This document shows positions 25,497 to 33,376 of a stretch of 64,000 nucleotides of DNA, piece by piece. The stretch is from assembly GCA_041394265.1 (NCBI GenBank), contig JAWKIO010000005.1:930001-994000 (forward strand), given 5' to 3'. The notes beneath the pieces are model-generated. The model did no database searches, was not told the origin of the DNA, and saw only the letters and a list, made by a program, of their open reading frames with translations. Position numbers and translations under genes: made by a program. How positions within the stretch are numbered: position 1 is the first letter of the stretch; each line of letters starts with the position of its first letter. Origin of the DNA: Acidimicrobiales bacterium (GTDB lineage: Bacteria; Actinomycetota; Acidimicrobiia; Acidimicrobiales; SZUA-35).

Positions 25497-26417
25497 GTGT
25501 CGAACGCTCCAACGCCCGCACCCGCCGACTATCTCGAGGCAACCCGATCGCTCTACGACAGCCTCGGCTACACGCCCTACCGCTGGGCCGAACGAACCGA
25601 GCCGGTGCCACTCGTGGCGCCGGCTCGATCGCTGTCGGACAGCCGAGTGCTGCTCATCGGATCCGGCGGGATCTATCGCCACGGCCAAGTGGCCTTTGCC
25701 ACCAAGGACGACACCTCCATCCGCACCATTGCCAGCGAGACGGCGGCCAGCGAACTGCGGACAGCGCATTTCGCCTACGACCAGACCGATGCCAGAGAAG
25801 ATCCGAATTGTGTCTTCCCCCTCGGCCGGCTGCGTGAGCTCGCCGCCGAGGGTGTGATCGGCGGCATGACCGACCATGCCGCGGCCTTCATGGGCGGCAT
25901 CTACTCGGTCCGCCGGTTCGAGGCCGAGACCGTGCCCTCGCTGATCTCGCTCTGCGAGCAGGAAGAGCCCGACGTCGTCCTCCTCGTACCCGTCTGACCG
26001 GTCTGCCATCAGTCGGTCGGTCTGGCCGCACGCAGCATCGAAGCCGCCGGCTTCACCACCGTCACCCTCACGTCTGCCCTGTCCATCACCGAACGGGTCA
26101 TGCCGCCTCGGTCGCTGTTCGTCGACGCACCACTGGGCCATACCGCCGGCCCCAAGCACGAGCCCGAGGTCGGGCGTGGGATCGTCGAGATGGCGCTCGG
26201 TCTGGTCGAACTCGACCTCCCGTCTGGTTCGATCGTCGACTCGGGTTACCGCTGGCCGAACGACGACTGGCGCGCCGACCCGCTGAGCTGGTCACGCAAA
26301 CGAGAGGACGCCGGCGACGCGCCATCCGACCGTCCGAGCGGCGATACTCGCACCGAGCGCAGCGACGAGCCGCAGTATCAGAACAAGGCCGACCGACTGG
26401 CCGCCGAAGCAAGCTGA
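25497..26417 (+). CDS. PrdB/GrdB-like selenoprotein with in-frame TGA (Sec167) - first of two
   Basis: This single reading frame of 306 residues is interrupted by one TGA at 25995-25997, which I read as selenocysteine 167. It belongs to the glycine/sarcosine/betaine/proline reductase selenoprotein B-like family. Before the TGA come GSGGIYRHGQVAFATKDDTS, AHFAYDQTDAREDPNCVFPL and AAFMGGIYSVRR, then VVLLVPV. After it the same frame gives PVCHQSVGLAARSIEAAG, then PPRSLFVDAPLGHTAGPKHE, a DSGYRWPNDDW segment and the DEPQYQNKAD tail. Both halves match the family, so the resulting motif is U-x-x-C, a selenol/thiol redox pair. The frame ends at 26415-26417. Start is the GTG at 25497. The physiological reaction in aerobic bacteria is not established; a thiol-dependent reductase is likely. 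Dps is encoded downstream. Confidence 0.85.
25995..26018 (+). promoter_or_regulatory. Candidate bacterial SECIS hairpin, first selenoprotein (weak)
   Basis: The sequence from the TGA can fold: GACCG (25996-26000) pairs with CGGTC (26014-26018), and CTG (26003-26005) with CAG (26010-26012), leaving a CCAT loop. The loop is closer to the UGA than in the Escherichia coli fdhF element. An alternative is GCCA (26005-26008) with TGGC (26023-26026) closing a GT-rich 14-base loop. Neither is decisive, but SelB recognition elements differ between lineages. Confidence 0.4.
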
Positions 26418-26453
26418 GGGCGACGCACTTCCCGATTCGACGCAACGGCGGGA

Positions 26454-26465
26454 ATGTACGTACAT
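26454..26465. promoter_or_regulatory. 12-bp perfect palindrome upstream of dps
   Basis: ATGTACGTACAT is a perfect palindrome 46 bp before the Dps start codon. A TTATCG hexamer at 26475-26480 could be the -10, which would place the palindrome over the -35 region, as expected for a regulator of a stress gene. The cognate factor is unknown. Ribosome site GGAGG lies at 26501-26505. Confidence 0.4.
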
Positions 26466-26510
26466 CCAGCTCGGTTATCGTGAGTAGCAAGTTCACTTCT
26501 GGAGGTCATC

Positions 26511-26993
26511 GTGTCCGAATCCATCACCATCGACATCGGCATCAGCGAGGACGACCGCAAGGCGATTGCCGACGGCCTGTCCCGTCTCCTCGCCGACAGC
26601 TACACGCTCTACCTGAAGACCCACAACTATCACTGGAACGTGGTGGGCCCGATGTTCAACACGCTCCACCTCATGTTCGAGACCCATTACAACGAACTCG
26701 CCCTCGCGGTCGACCTCATCGCCGAGCGCATCCGCTCGCTGGGGGAGCCGGCACCCGGGACCTACCGCGAGTTCGCCGCCCTGTCCACGATCGACGAAGA
26801 CACCGATCAACCCGACGCCACCGAGATGATCAGGCGGCTGGTGAAGGGCCACGAGGCAGTCGCCCGAACCGCACGCAGCGTCTACCCGATCGTCGAGAAG
26901 GCGAGCGACGAGCCGACGGCCGACCTCCTCACCCAGCGTCTACAGGTGCACGAGAAGACGGCATGGATGCTCCGCAGCATGCTCGAAGGCTGA
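26511..26993 (+). CDS. dps: Dps-family ferroxidase / DNA protection protein
   Basis: This is a 160-residue member of the Dps (ferritin-like) family, which forms dodecamers that oxidise Fe2+ with peroxide, store iron and shield DNA. The ferroxidase signature is intact: LKTHNYHWNVVGPMFNTLHL with His41 and His53, then Glu57, Asp68 and Glu72 in FETHYNELALAVDLIAE. The GTG at 26511 is six bases after a GGAGG ribosome site. It starts 93 bp after the selenoprotein stop and has its own putative promoter with a palindrome. Both products are plausible oxidative-stress functions, but coregulation is not shown. Confidence 0.92.
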   Translation: MSESITIDIGISEDDRKAIADGLSRLLADSYTLYLKTHNYHWNVVGPMFNTLHLMFETHYNELALAVDLIAERIRSLGEPAPGTYREFAALSTIDEDTDQPDATEMIRRLVKGHEAVARTARSVYPIVEKASDEPTADLLTQRLQVHEKTAWMLRSMLEG

Positions 26994-27025
26994 CAGTCAC
27001 GACCCGACGGGCGTAGCCTCGGGGC

Positions 27026-27805
27026 ATGGCCCACAGCCCCTATCCCCCATTCCAAGGTGTCGAGCCCATCGACACTGAGCGATCGATCGAAGCCGAGCGG
27101 GCCCACCGTAAGCGGATGTGCGCGCTCGGCTATCGCATCTTCGGTGCCCTGCGCTGGGGTCAACTCGGCGACGGGCACATCTCGGCCCGAGACCCCGAGT
27201 ACACGGACCACTTCTGGGTGCTCGACTGGGGCATCCCGTTCCGGGCGGCCACCGTCGGCGATCTCGTGCTGGTGGGCCCTGACGGATCGGTGAAGAACGG
27301 TGACGGCGAAGCAACCGGAGCCGTCAACACCGCGGGCTACAACATTCACGCTCCGCTCCTCGCTGCTCGTCCCGACGTTGTCAGCGCCGCTCACACCCAC
27401 ACCGGTTTCGGCACGCCGTGGTCGGCCAACGTCGAGCCGTTCCAGCCCATCAGCCAGGAGTCGTGCGCCTTCGTGTTCGATCAGGCGATCTTCGACGATG
27501 AAGAGGTCGAGGTGCTCTCCCCGGACGGCGGGAAGCGGATCGCCGCTGCCCTGGGCGAGAACAAGCTCTGCATCCTCCGCAACCATGGGCTGCTCACCGT
27601 CTCCCCCACGGTCGAGGGTGCGGTCGGGTTCTTCGTGATGGCCGAGCGGGTGGCCGAGGTGCATGTGAAAGCCCCCAACGCCAAGCCCATCTCCGAAGAG
27701 TCTGCTCGAATCGCGGCTTCGACCCTGCAACCAGCCGAGGTGGGGTGGCGCTTGTTCCAGTGGCTCGTGAAGGACCTCGTGCCCGACCCGACGATCGTCG
27801 ACTGA
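27026..27805 (+). CDS. Class II aldolase/adducin-family protein
   Basis: This 259-residue cytoplasmic protein has the class II aldolase fold: GALRWGQLGDGHISARDPE, then the zinc-ligand motif AAHTHTGFG, and the third ligand region CILRNHGLLTVSPTVEGAV. Members are fuculose-phosphate or ribulose-phosphate aldolases or epimerases, or decarboxylases. This subgroup, with FVMAERVAEVHVKA, is usually uncharacterised. It begins 32 bp after dps and may be read from the same transcript. It converges with the rhodanese gene (9 bp). The substrate is unknown. Confidence 0.85.
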   Translation: MAHSPYPPFQGVEPIDTERSIEAERAHRKRMCALGYRIFGALRWGQLGDGHISARDPEYTDHFWVLDWGIPFRAATVGDLVLVGPDGSVKNGDGEATGAVNTAGYNIHAPLLAARPDVVSAAHTHTGFGTPWSANVEPFQPISQESCAFVFDQAIFDDEEVEVLSPDGGKRIAAALGENKLCILRNHGLLTVSPTVEGAVGFFVMAERVAEVHVKAPNAKPISEESARIAASTLQPAEVGWRLFQWLVKDLVPDPTIVD

Positions 27806-27814
27806 GTCCGGCCG

Positions 27815-29413
27815 CTAGGAAAAGGGCTCGAAGCTGACGGTCGAGTCGCGTGCGAGCTGTTCGACGAGCGCGACCTCCCACGTGAGGTAGTCCTGCATGT
27901 GTTGCTCGGGGACATCGTCATCGTGGTCGTAGGGCTTGTACCAGATGTCGTCGATCTCGGTGGTGGGTCGGGTGAGTCCGAGCTCGGGTGCGCCGCCGAC
28001 TGCGATCCACGCTCGGGTGCCGCCGGCGAGCACCGACACCGAGGCGTTCGGCCAACGGGTCGCCACCTCACCGGCGGCGAGCGCCGCAAGCGCACCATCG
28101 GACGAGGTCACGATGACGCGCTCGGCGTCACCGATCGCCGCCCTCGCCTCGGCCAGTCGGCTGCGGACCGCCCAGTAGGCGCCGGGTAGGTGGCCGTGCC
28201 TGCGGTAGGCGAGGCTCGACGCCAGGTCGATCACGACGGTGCCGTCGGGGACACCGTCGACGAGAGTGGTCGGATCGACCGGCGCCAGTGGATCGGCAAC
28301 GATTCGGGCAGAACCCGACGGCCCGGACTCCCCGATCCTCGGGGCAGGCGTCATCACCACCGCGTCGCGCCAACCCATCTGGCGCAGCCACGATGCGGTC
28401 ATCGACGCACGGACGCCGTCGTCGTCGAACAGCACCACTCGCGCATTTCGGGTGCCGATGTACGTGTCGGTGGCCTGGACCAGCTGCCCGCCGGCGGCAT
28501 GCCGGGTTCCCGGCCGGTGCGCCTCGAGGTATTCCTCGGGTGAGCGCACGTCGAACAGGTACGTGGTGCGGTCTCGGTCTTCGAGCCATTCCTCGAGGAT
28601 TACGTCGTCGATCACCTCGACACCGAAGCGTTCCCGCACCCGGTCGGCCCGTTCGATCGCCCAGGCCCGACTGCTGTCGCTCGGCGCCGGTGCGGCGATC
28701 TCGAGCCCAGTGGCGACCTGATGTCCGGCGAGCTGCCACCCCATCGTGCCGTTCTCGAGCGCAACCACTCGGTTCTCGAGTCCGGCGTTGATCAGCGATT
28801 GGGCGCCGATGATGCTCCGGGTACGACCGGCGCAGTTGACGATCACGAGGGTGTCGGGATCGGGAGCGACCTCCTTGACTCGGTGCACGAGTTCGGCGCC
28901 CGGGCAATCGACACCGGCCGGGATCGACATGCGTCGAAACTCTCCGAGCGGCCGCGAATCGAGCACGACCACATCGGCTCCGGTGTCGAGCAGCTTCGCC
29001 ACCTCGTCGGCGGGAAGACGCGGTGTGCCGTAGGTGTGCTCGACGAACTCGCCGAAGGCCTTCGAGGGCACGTTGACACCGGCGTACAACTCGTGGCCGC
29101 TGGACTGCCAGCCCTCGGTGCCGCCGGTCAGGAGAAACTGGTTGCTCCAACCGAGTTCACCGGCTCGGGCTGCCGCTCGGCTCGCCAAGCCCGAGGCACC
29201 GTCGTCACACCAGACCAGCCGAGTATCGAACCGGGGCACCAGGTCGCCGAGCACGAGTTCGAGCTTCGACACCGGCACATTCGTGGCGTGGAAGAGATGC
29301 GACTGGAAGTAGACACCTTCCTCGCGAGCGTCGAGTAGGGCCAGTTCGTCGCCGTCGGTCAGCCAGGCGGCGAGCGTGTTCGGATCGACGGTCGAGACGG
29401 TGCCGTCATTCAT
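27815..29413 (-). CDS. Four-domain rhodanese-like sulfurtransferase
   Basis: This is a 532-residue protein made of four consecutive rhodanese domains (roughly 1-115, 125-245, 275-385, 395-495). Only domains 1 and 2 retain a cysteine at the active-site loop (CDDGAS and CAGRTR). Domain 2 has the complete CxxxxR loop. Domain 3 has DDDGVR and domain 4 SSDGAL, so they are probably structural or regulatory. It likely moves sulfane sulfur in the cytoplasm. It is last in an operon after a dienelactone hydrolase and a cysteine-dioxygenase-like cupin, implying a role in thiol or persulfide breakdown. The ATG at 29413 is 40 bp after the cupin stop. Confidence 0.85.
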   Translation of the reverse strand: MNDGTVSTVDPNTLAAWLTDGDELALLDAREEGVYFQSHLFHATNVPVSKLELVLGDLVPRFDTRLVWCDDGASGLASRAAARAGELGWSNQFLLTGGTEGWQSSGHELYAGVNVPSKAFGEFVEHTYGTPRLPADEVAKLLDTGADVVVLDSRPLGEFRRMSIPAGVDCPGAELVHRVKEVAPDPDTLVIVNCAGRTRSIIGAQSLINAGLENRVVALENGTMGWQLAGHQVATGLEIAAPAPSDSSRAWAIERADRVRERFGVEVIDDVILEEWLEDRDRTTYLFDVRSPEEYLEAHRPGTRHAAGGQLVQATDTYIGTRNARVVLFDDDGVRASMTASWLRQMGWRDAVVMTPAPRIGESGPSGSARIVADPLAPVDPTTLVDGVPDGTVVIDLASSLAYRRHGHLPGAYWAVRSRLAEARAAIGDAERVIVTSSDGALAALAAGEVATRWPNASVSVLAGGTRAWIAVGGAPELGLTRPTTEIDDIWYKPYDHDDDVPEQHMQDYLTWEVALVEQLARDSTVSFEPFS

Positions 29414-29453
29414 GGCAACGGCGTGCGGTCGGGGCGGGCCACTGTGATGTCGC

Positions 29454-30041
29454 TCATGTCAGGAGGGTACGACCGGGGCGGGCCTCGGTGATGTCAGAGT
29501 GGGCAGGGAAGATCTTCCACTCATCGGTGCGTTCCGAGTAGTACTCGCGTCGGTCGAGACGTTCGAGGGCGAGCCCGTAGCAGTGAAAGTTGAGGGCGGG
29601 CCCGCCGATGTGGATCGAGTGGAGATCGTCCGGAAGCATCGCAACGCCGGTGCCCGCCTCGACCATGTGCTCGCCCTTCTGAGACACGCCCGAGCCGCTG
29701 CGATCGAAGAAGCGGTTCAGTTCCTGCCCATGGAAGCCGACGACCACGGCCCAGGTGGTGTGGTTGTGCACCGGGCTCGAAGCCGACCCTCGGCTGGCGT
29801 TGGCGTAGAGCACGAACCGGTCATCGTCGTCCTGGGCGATGCGGTAGAGGCGGCTCTTCGAGGGTTCGTCGGCCGACGGCGGCGGGAAGTCCTCGAGCGG
29901 GAACAGGTCACGCTGCGCGGTGAGCGCCAGCAGACGATCTCTGATCGCTTCGACGCCCGATCGCGTCACGCCCTGCGTCGCTTCGATGTTGCGGATGTCT
30001 TCCATGCACTCGGCAATCGCCGTCTGCCGTTGCTCGCTCAT
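29454..30041 (-). CDS. Cysteine dioxygenase-like cupin (thiol dioxygenase family)
   Basis: This is a 195-residue cupin. The first cupin motif, SSPVHNHTTWAVVVGFHGQE, carries the two His and the Glu-containing strand of thiol dioxygenases. The second motif is GVAMLPDDLHSIHIGG with the third His. An N-terminal helical region (about 60 residues) is typical of cysteine dioxygenase relatives. Such enzymes use Fe2+ and O2 to convert cysteine or 3-mercaptopropionate to sulfinates. Substrate choice cannot be read here. It sits between the hydrolase (17 bp upstream) and the rhodanese, supporting a role in organosulfur catabolism. Confidence 0.8.
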   Translation of the reverse strand: MSEQRQTAIAECMEDIRNIEATQGVTRSGVEAIRDRLLALTAQRDLFPLEDFPPPSADEPSKSRLYRIAQDDDDRFVLYANASRGSASSPVHNHTTWAVVVGFHGQELNRFFDRSGSGVSQKGEHMVEAGTGVAMLPDDLHSIHIGGPALNFHCYGLALERLDRREYYSERTDEWKIFPAHSDITEARPGRTLLT

Positions 30042-30058
30042 GTCGCGCTCCTTGCGGG

Positions 30059-30814
30059 TCAGCCGATGTTTCGGCGGAACAGGTCGTGGAGGCGTTCCCA
30101 GTGTTGCTCCGAGGCCGCCTTGTCATAGCTGGGCCGCTGCGAGAACGCGTAGCCGTGCTCGGTGCCCGGGTTCCACTCGACTCGGCCCCGGGTGCCGTGC
30201 TCGGCCATGGCCGCTTCGAACTCGGCGATGAGCTCGGGCGGCGCCCAATGATCGGTCTCGGCACATCCGATGTAGACCTCGGCATTCGACCGGGCGAGGC
30301 TGCGGTGCGGCGAGTCGTCGAACTCGGTGGCGAGCCGAACGCCATGGATCGACGCCGCGGCCTTCACCTGATCGGGGAAGGCGGCGGCTGCGGTGATGGC
30401 GAACGGGCCGCTCATGCAATAGCCGACGGTGCCCACTCGGCTGGTGTCGGCCGCTGGATCGTGATGTCGGACAGCCGTGCCGGTCGCCAGATCCTTCGCC
30501 AGATGGGCGAGCAGGTCGCCGACATCGCCGTCGACCATCGTGTTGGACAACGAGTTCATCAACTCGAACATCGTGTCGCGATCCTCGGTCTCGAAGACGT
30601 TGAACTCTCGGACCTTGCGGTAGTAGAGCTGCGGAGCGATCAGGTAGTAGCCGGCCGAGGCGAGGCGGCGACACATGTCACGCAGCTCCTCGCGCATGCC
30701 CGGTGCGTCCATCAAGAACACCACCACGGGGTAGGGCCCGTCGCCGTCGGGGCGGACGCTGAACACCGGCATGTCGCCGTCGGCGGTCGTGAGGTCGAAG
30801 AACTGTTCGATCAT
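30059..30814 (-). CDS. Dienelactone hydrolase family protein
   Basis: This 251-residue alpha/beta hydrolase belongs to the dienelactone hydrolase family. The nucleophile elbow is GYCMSG, with a catalytic Cys. The catalytic acid is in CAETDHWAPPE, and the His in GTEHGYAFSQRPSYD. The N-terminal part has VVFLMDAPGMREELRDM. It is probably a carboxymethylenebutenolidase-type or carboxylesterase enzyme acting in the cytoplasm. I start at the ATG at 30814 (MIEQFFDL), since upstream in-frame sequence overlaps the promoter of the divergent MFS gene. It is first in a three-gene operon with the cupin and rhodanese. Confidence 0.85.
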   Translation of the reverse strand: MIEQFFDLTTADGDMPVFSVRPDGDGPYPVVVFLMDAPGMREELRDMCRRLASAGYYLIAPQLYYRKVREFNVFETEDRDTMFELMNSLSNTMVDGDVGDLLAHLAKDLATGTAVRHHDPAADTSRVGTVGYCMSGPFAITAAAAFPDQVKAAASIHGVRLATEFDDSPHRSLARSNAEVYIGCAETDHWAPPELIAEFEAAMAEHGTRGRVEWNPGTEHGYAFSQRPSYDKAASEQHWERLHDLFRRNIG

Positions 30815-30905
30815 GGCGCCAGCTTTCCCCATCGGTGGGCCGTGTGCGAGCCGAACGAGAATGCACAGGCTGGCATGGCTGCGACCAGGCACGTAGGTTG
30901 CGTGC

Positions 30906-32114
30906 GTGACGGCACGCTCGGGGATCATCGCACGACGCCTGGGCGCTGCCGGACTCTCGACCGCAGCGGTGATCGTCCCTCTCACCACGATCGTGTCGCA
31001 TTCGTTCGCGCGCTCGTCCTATCCGCTCCTCCTGCCGGCGATCAAGGACGACATGGTGTTGTCCAACACCCAGGCCGGGGTCGGAGGTACGGCCATCTTC
31101 GCCGCCTACCTCACGGGGGTGATCGTGGTGACGCTGGTGTCGGGAGCGGTCGAACCGGTCACGATCCTTCGCAGCGGGCTGGCCGTCTCCGGCCTCGGCC
31201 TGGTGCTGATCGCGCTCTCGCCATCGTTTCCGTTCCTACTGCTGGGGTTGGTGCTGTCGAGTTCGGGCGGCGCCGGCATCTGGATCACCGCCCCACTGCT
31301 CGCCACCGAAGGGGTTGCCGCCGACCGGCGAGGCATCGTGATCGGCCTGCTCACCGGCACCATCGGCCTCGGCACTTCGGCCGTCGCGCTCGGCACTCGC
31401 CTGGCCCGCACCAGCACCGGCAACGCCGACCTGTGGCGACCGATCTATACCGTCGAGGCCGTCGTCACCGTGGCCGTGCTCCTCATCGTGCTTGGTGGCG
31501 TCCGCGCTCGGGTCACGGCCCGTACCCCCGGTGGCCGGATCTCCCTCGTCGGGCTGCGCACCGTTCCGGGCTGGAAGGCGATCACGATCGCGTACGTGAT
31601 GTTCGGCGCCATTGCCTCGGGGTACACCTCGTTCCTCGCCGAGGCGCTCGAGGAGGACGGCGGGTTGTCTCGCTCCGCCGTGGCCAACATCTACATCGGC
31701 TTGGGGATCACGTCGCTGTTCGGCGCCCCGCTCATGGGGTGGATCTCGGATCGGGCCGGTCGGCGGCGGGCCCTGATGGCCGTGATGATCATGATCATGA
31801 TGGTGTCGACCACCGTCGCGCTCGTCACCGGCCCGCTGCTGGCGCTCACCGTGCTGACCGTCGGTGGCATGTGGGCCAGCTATCCGACGCTCACGGCCAC
31901 GTACATGCGCGACCATCTCGAAGACCGCACGTTCGGCGCGGCGTACGGCACGATGACGATCTTCTACGCGATGGCCGCGGTGCCGCCACCATTCCTCGTC
32001 GGAGCGATCGCCGACTGGCGGGGATCGTTCACGGCTTCCTACCTCCTCGTGACGGCGCTGGCCGTCGCCGGACTCCTCGCCTTGCGCGGCCTGCCGAGGG
32101 AGAGCGCGACGTGA
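30906..32114 (+). CDS. MFS transporter
   Basis: This is a 402-residue, 12-helix major facilitator protein. Family marks include the periplasm-facing start of TM1, SSYPLLLPAIKDDM, a motif-A-like MGWISDRAGRRRALMAVM between TM8 and TM9, and GAGIWITAPLLATEGVAADR. It resembles the YbfB/YjiJ-type uncharacterised MFS proteins. The substrate is unknown. The GTG start at 30906 is the furthest upstream start giving a short positively charged N-terminus. The trehalose phosphatase gene follows 43 bp later. Confidence 0.83.
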   Translation: MTARSGIIARRLGAAGLSTAAVIVPLTTIVSHSFARSSYPLLLPAIKDDMVLSNTQAGVGGTAIFAAYLTGVIVVTLVSGAVEPVTILRSGLAVSGLGLVLIALSPSFPFLLLGLVLSSSGGAGIWITAPLLATEGVAADRRGIVIGLLTGTIGLGTSAVALGTRLARTSTGNADLWRPIYTVEAVVTVAVLLIVLGGVRARVTARTPGGRISLVGLRTVPGWKAITIAYVMFGAIASGYTSFLAEALEEDGGLSRSAVANIYIGLGITSLFGAPLMGWISDRAGRRRALMAVMIMIMMVSTTVALVTGPLLALTVLTVGGMWASYPTLTATYMRDHLEDRTFGAAYGTMTIFYAMAAVPPPFLVGAIADWRGSFTASYLLVTALAVAGLLALRGLPRESAT

Positions 32115-32157
32115 GCCACCCATGGGAGGCGCAGCGTGAGCCGCTACACAGGATGAC

Positions 32158-32952
32158 ATGACGCTCGATCCCGCCCTGACCGCTGCGCTCGACGATCTGG
32201 CGACCGCGCCCTCGCTCCTCGTCGCGTCGGACTTCGACGGCGTGATCGCACCGATCGTCGCCGACCCCGCCGCCGTGCAGGCTCGGCCGGGCTCACTCGA
32301 GGCGCTGGCCGCCCTCGGTTCGCTCGACAACACCGAGGTCGCGCTGGTCTCCGGGCGATCGCTCGACTTCCTTCAGAACATCCCCGGCGCACCCAGCGGT
32401 GTGTGGCTCGCCGGCAGCCACGGTGCCGAACTGGGTCATCGTCCGCCGGCGGCGTTGGAGCCGAAGCAACAACACTTGCTCGATCTGGTCACCAGCGATC
32501 TTCGTACGCTCGCCAACTCGACCGACGGAGCGAGCGTCGAGGAAAAGAGTGGCAGCGTGGCGTTCCACTATCGCAACGTCGACCCATCGCTGACGTCGTC
32601 GTTGCGCTCGACGGTGCTCGACGGCCCGGGAGCGTTGGCCGGCATCGAGACGAAGTTCGGGAAGATGGTCATCGAACTGGCCGTGTTCACGGCGAACAAG
32701 GGGCACGCCATCGGGGCGATCCGCCACGACAGCGGTGTCGAGCGGGTGATGTATCTCGGCGACGACGTGACCGACGAGGATGCGTTCGAGATCCTCGTCG
32801 AAGGCGATGTCGGCATCAAGGTCGGCGAAGGGGCGACCGCCGCGCCGTGGCGGGTGGCCGATCCCGACGAGGTGACAATGGTGCTCGAGTATCTCCTCGA
32901 CGCCCGACGCCGCCACTGGGTCCTGAACACCGGGTTGCCTACCGGCACCTGA
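32158..32952 (+). CDS. otsB: Trehalose-6-phosphate phosphatase
   Basis: OtsB removes phosphate from trehalose-6-phosphate, giving the compatible solute trehalose. The 264-residue HAD phosphatase shows the motif I nucleophile in ASDFDGVIAPIV, motif II in ALVSGRSLDFL, the substrate-side GSHGAELGHRP, ELAVFTANKGHAIGAI with the Lys, and motif III/IV in YLGDDVTDEDAFEIL. The trehalose-6-phosphate synthase gene (otsA) is not in the window. A perfect 14-bp stem terminator follows 20 bp after the stop. Confidence 0.92.
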   Translation: MTLDPALTAALDDLATAPSLLVASDFDGVIAPIVADPAAVQARPGSLEALAALGSLDNTEVALVSGRSLDFLQNIPGAPSGVWLAGSHGAELGHRPPAALEPKQQHLLDLVTSDLRTLANSTDGASVEEKSGSVAFHYRNVDPSLTSSLRSTVLDGPGALAGIETKFGKMVIELAVFTANKGHAIGAIRHDSGVERVMYLGDDVTDEDAFEILVEGDVGIKVGEGATAAPWRVADPDEVTMVLEYLLDARRRHWVLNTGLPTGT

Positions 32953-32972
32953 AGACGGCACCTGAAAACCGG

Positions 32973-33004
32973 ACCACCCCGCCAGCGGTGGCTGGCGGGG
33001 TGGT
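32973..33004 (+). terminator. Strong hairpin terminator after otsB
   Basis: A perfect 14-bp stem (ACCACCCCGCCAGC at 32973-32986 and its complement at 32991-33004) is closed by a GGTG tetraloop. It is followed by TCGCTGCG rather than a T-tract, as often in high-GC actinobacteria. It lies between otsB and the convergent small basic gene and may serve both. Confidence 0.75.
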
Positions 33005-33031
33005 TCGCTGCGTCGACCCGTTCGACCTCGT

Positions 33032-33340
33032 TCAGGCTGCTTCTTGGAGCAGACGCTCTTGCTCGAGGTTGCGACGGCGGCGCTCGATCGTGCGGCGCTT
33101 CCACGCCTTGGTCTTCCAGTGCCTGGTCTTCTTCTTTTTCTTCGGCTTCACCCTGGGCGGGTGATCGAACTTCGGTCGGGTGAACACTTCACCCTCGGGA
33201 TCGGCAACGGTGTGGAGTTCCTGTGTGGCACGATGCCGGGCCTTTCGGTGTTCCTTGGAGCGGAGGTCTTTGTCCGGCCGGAGAAGAATCTCGTCGGCTC
33301 GATCCGATCGAAGGGCGTCGGCCCGATGGCGTGTACTCAC
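33032..33340 (-). CDS. Small highly basic protein
   Basis: This predicted 102-residue protein is extremely rich in Lys and Arg. It contains a central run of five lysines (VKPKKKKKTRHWKTKAWKRR) and an arginine-rich C-terminal helix (ERRRRNLEQERLLQEAA). Such composition suggests a nucleic-acid or ribosome-associated role, but I do not recognise a family. Support for its reality: a GTG start at 33340 with AGGAG ten bases upstream, codon usage like neighbouring genes, a position before a strong terminator, and no competing gene on the other strand. An inverted repeat lies in its leader. Confidence 0.6.
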   Translation of the reverse strand: MSTRHRADALRSDRADEILLRPDKDLRSKEHRKARHRATQELHTVADPEGEVFTRPKFDHPPRVKPKKKKKTRHWKTKAWKRRTIERRRRNLEQERLLQEAA

Positions 33341-33357
33341 AGGAACTCGCTCCTATC

Positions 33358-33376
33358 TGCCAAGCTTGACTTGGCA
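33358..33376 (-). promoter_or_regulatory. Inverted repeat in the leader of the small basic gene
   Basis: TGCCAAG (33358-33364) and CTTGGCA (33370-33376) are perfect 7-bp arms around a 5-base loop, 18 bp ahead of the GTG at 33340. It could be an operator or an RNA hairpin near the ribosome site. No factor can be named. Confidence 0.4.

Noticed and set aside
25497..26417. Reading the first PrdB-like gene as a nonsense-mutated pseudogene or two separate genes
   Set aside because: The frame is intact on both sides, the stop is TGA at the known Sec/Cys position, and a second paralogue in the window has TGA at the same place.
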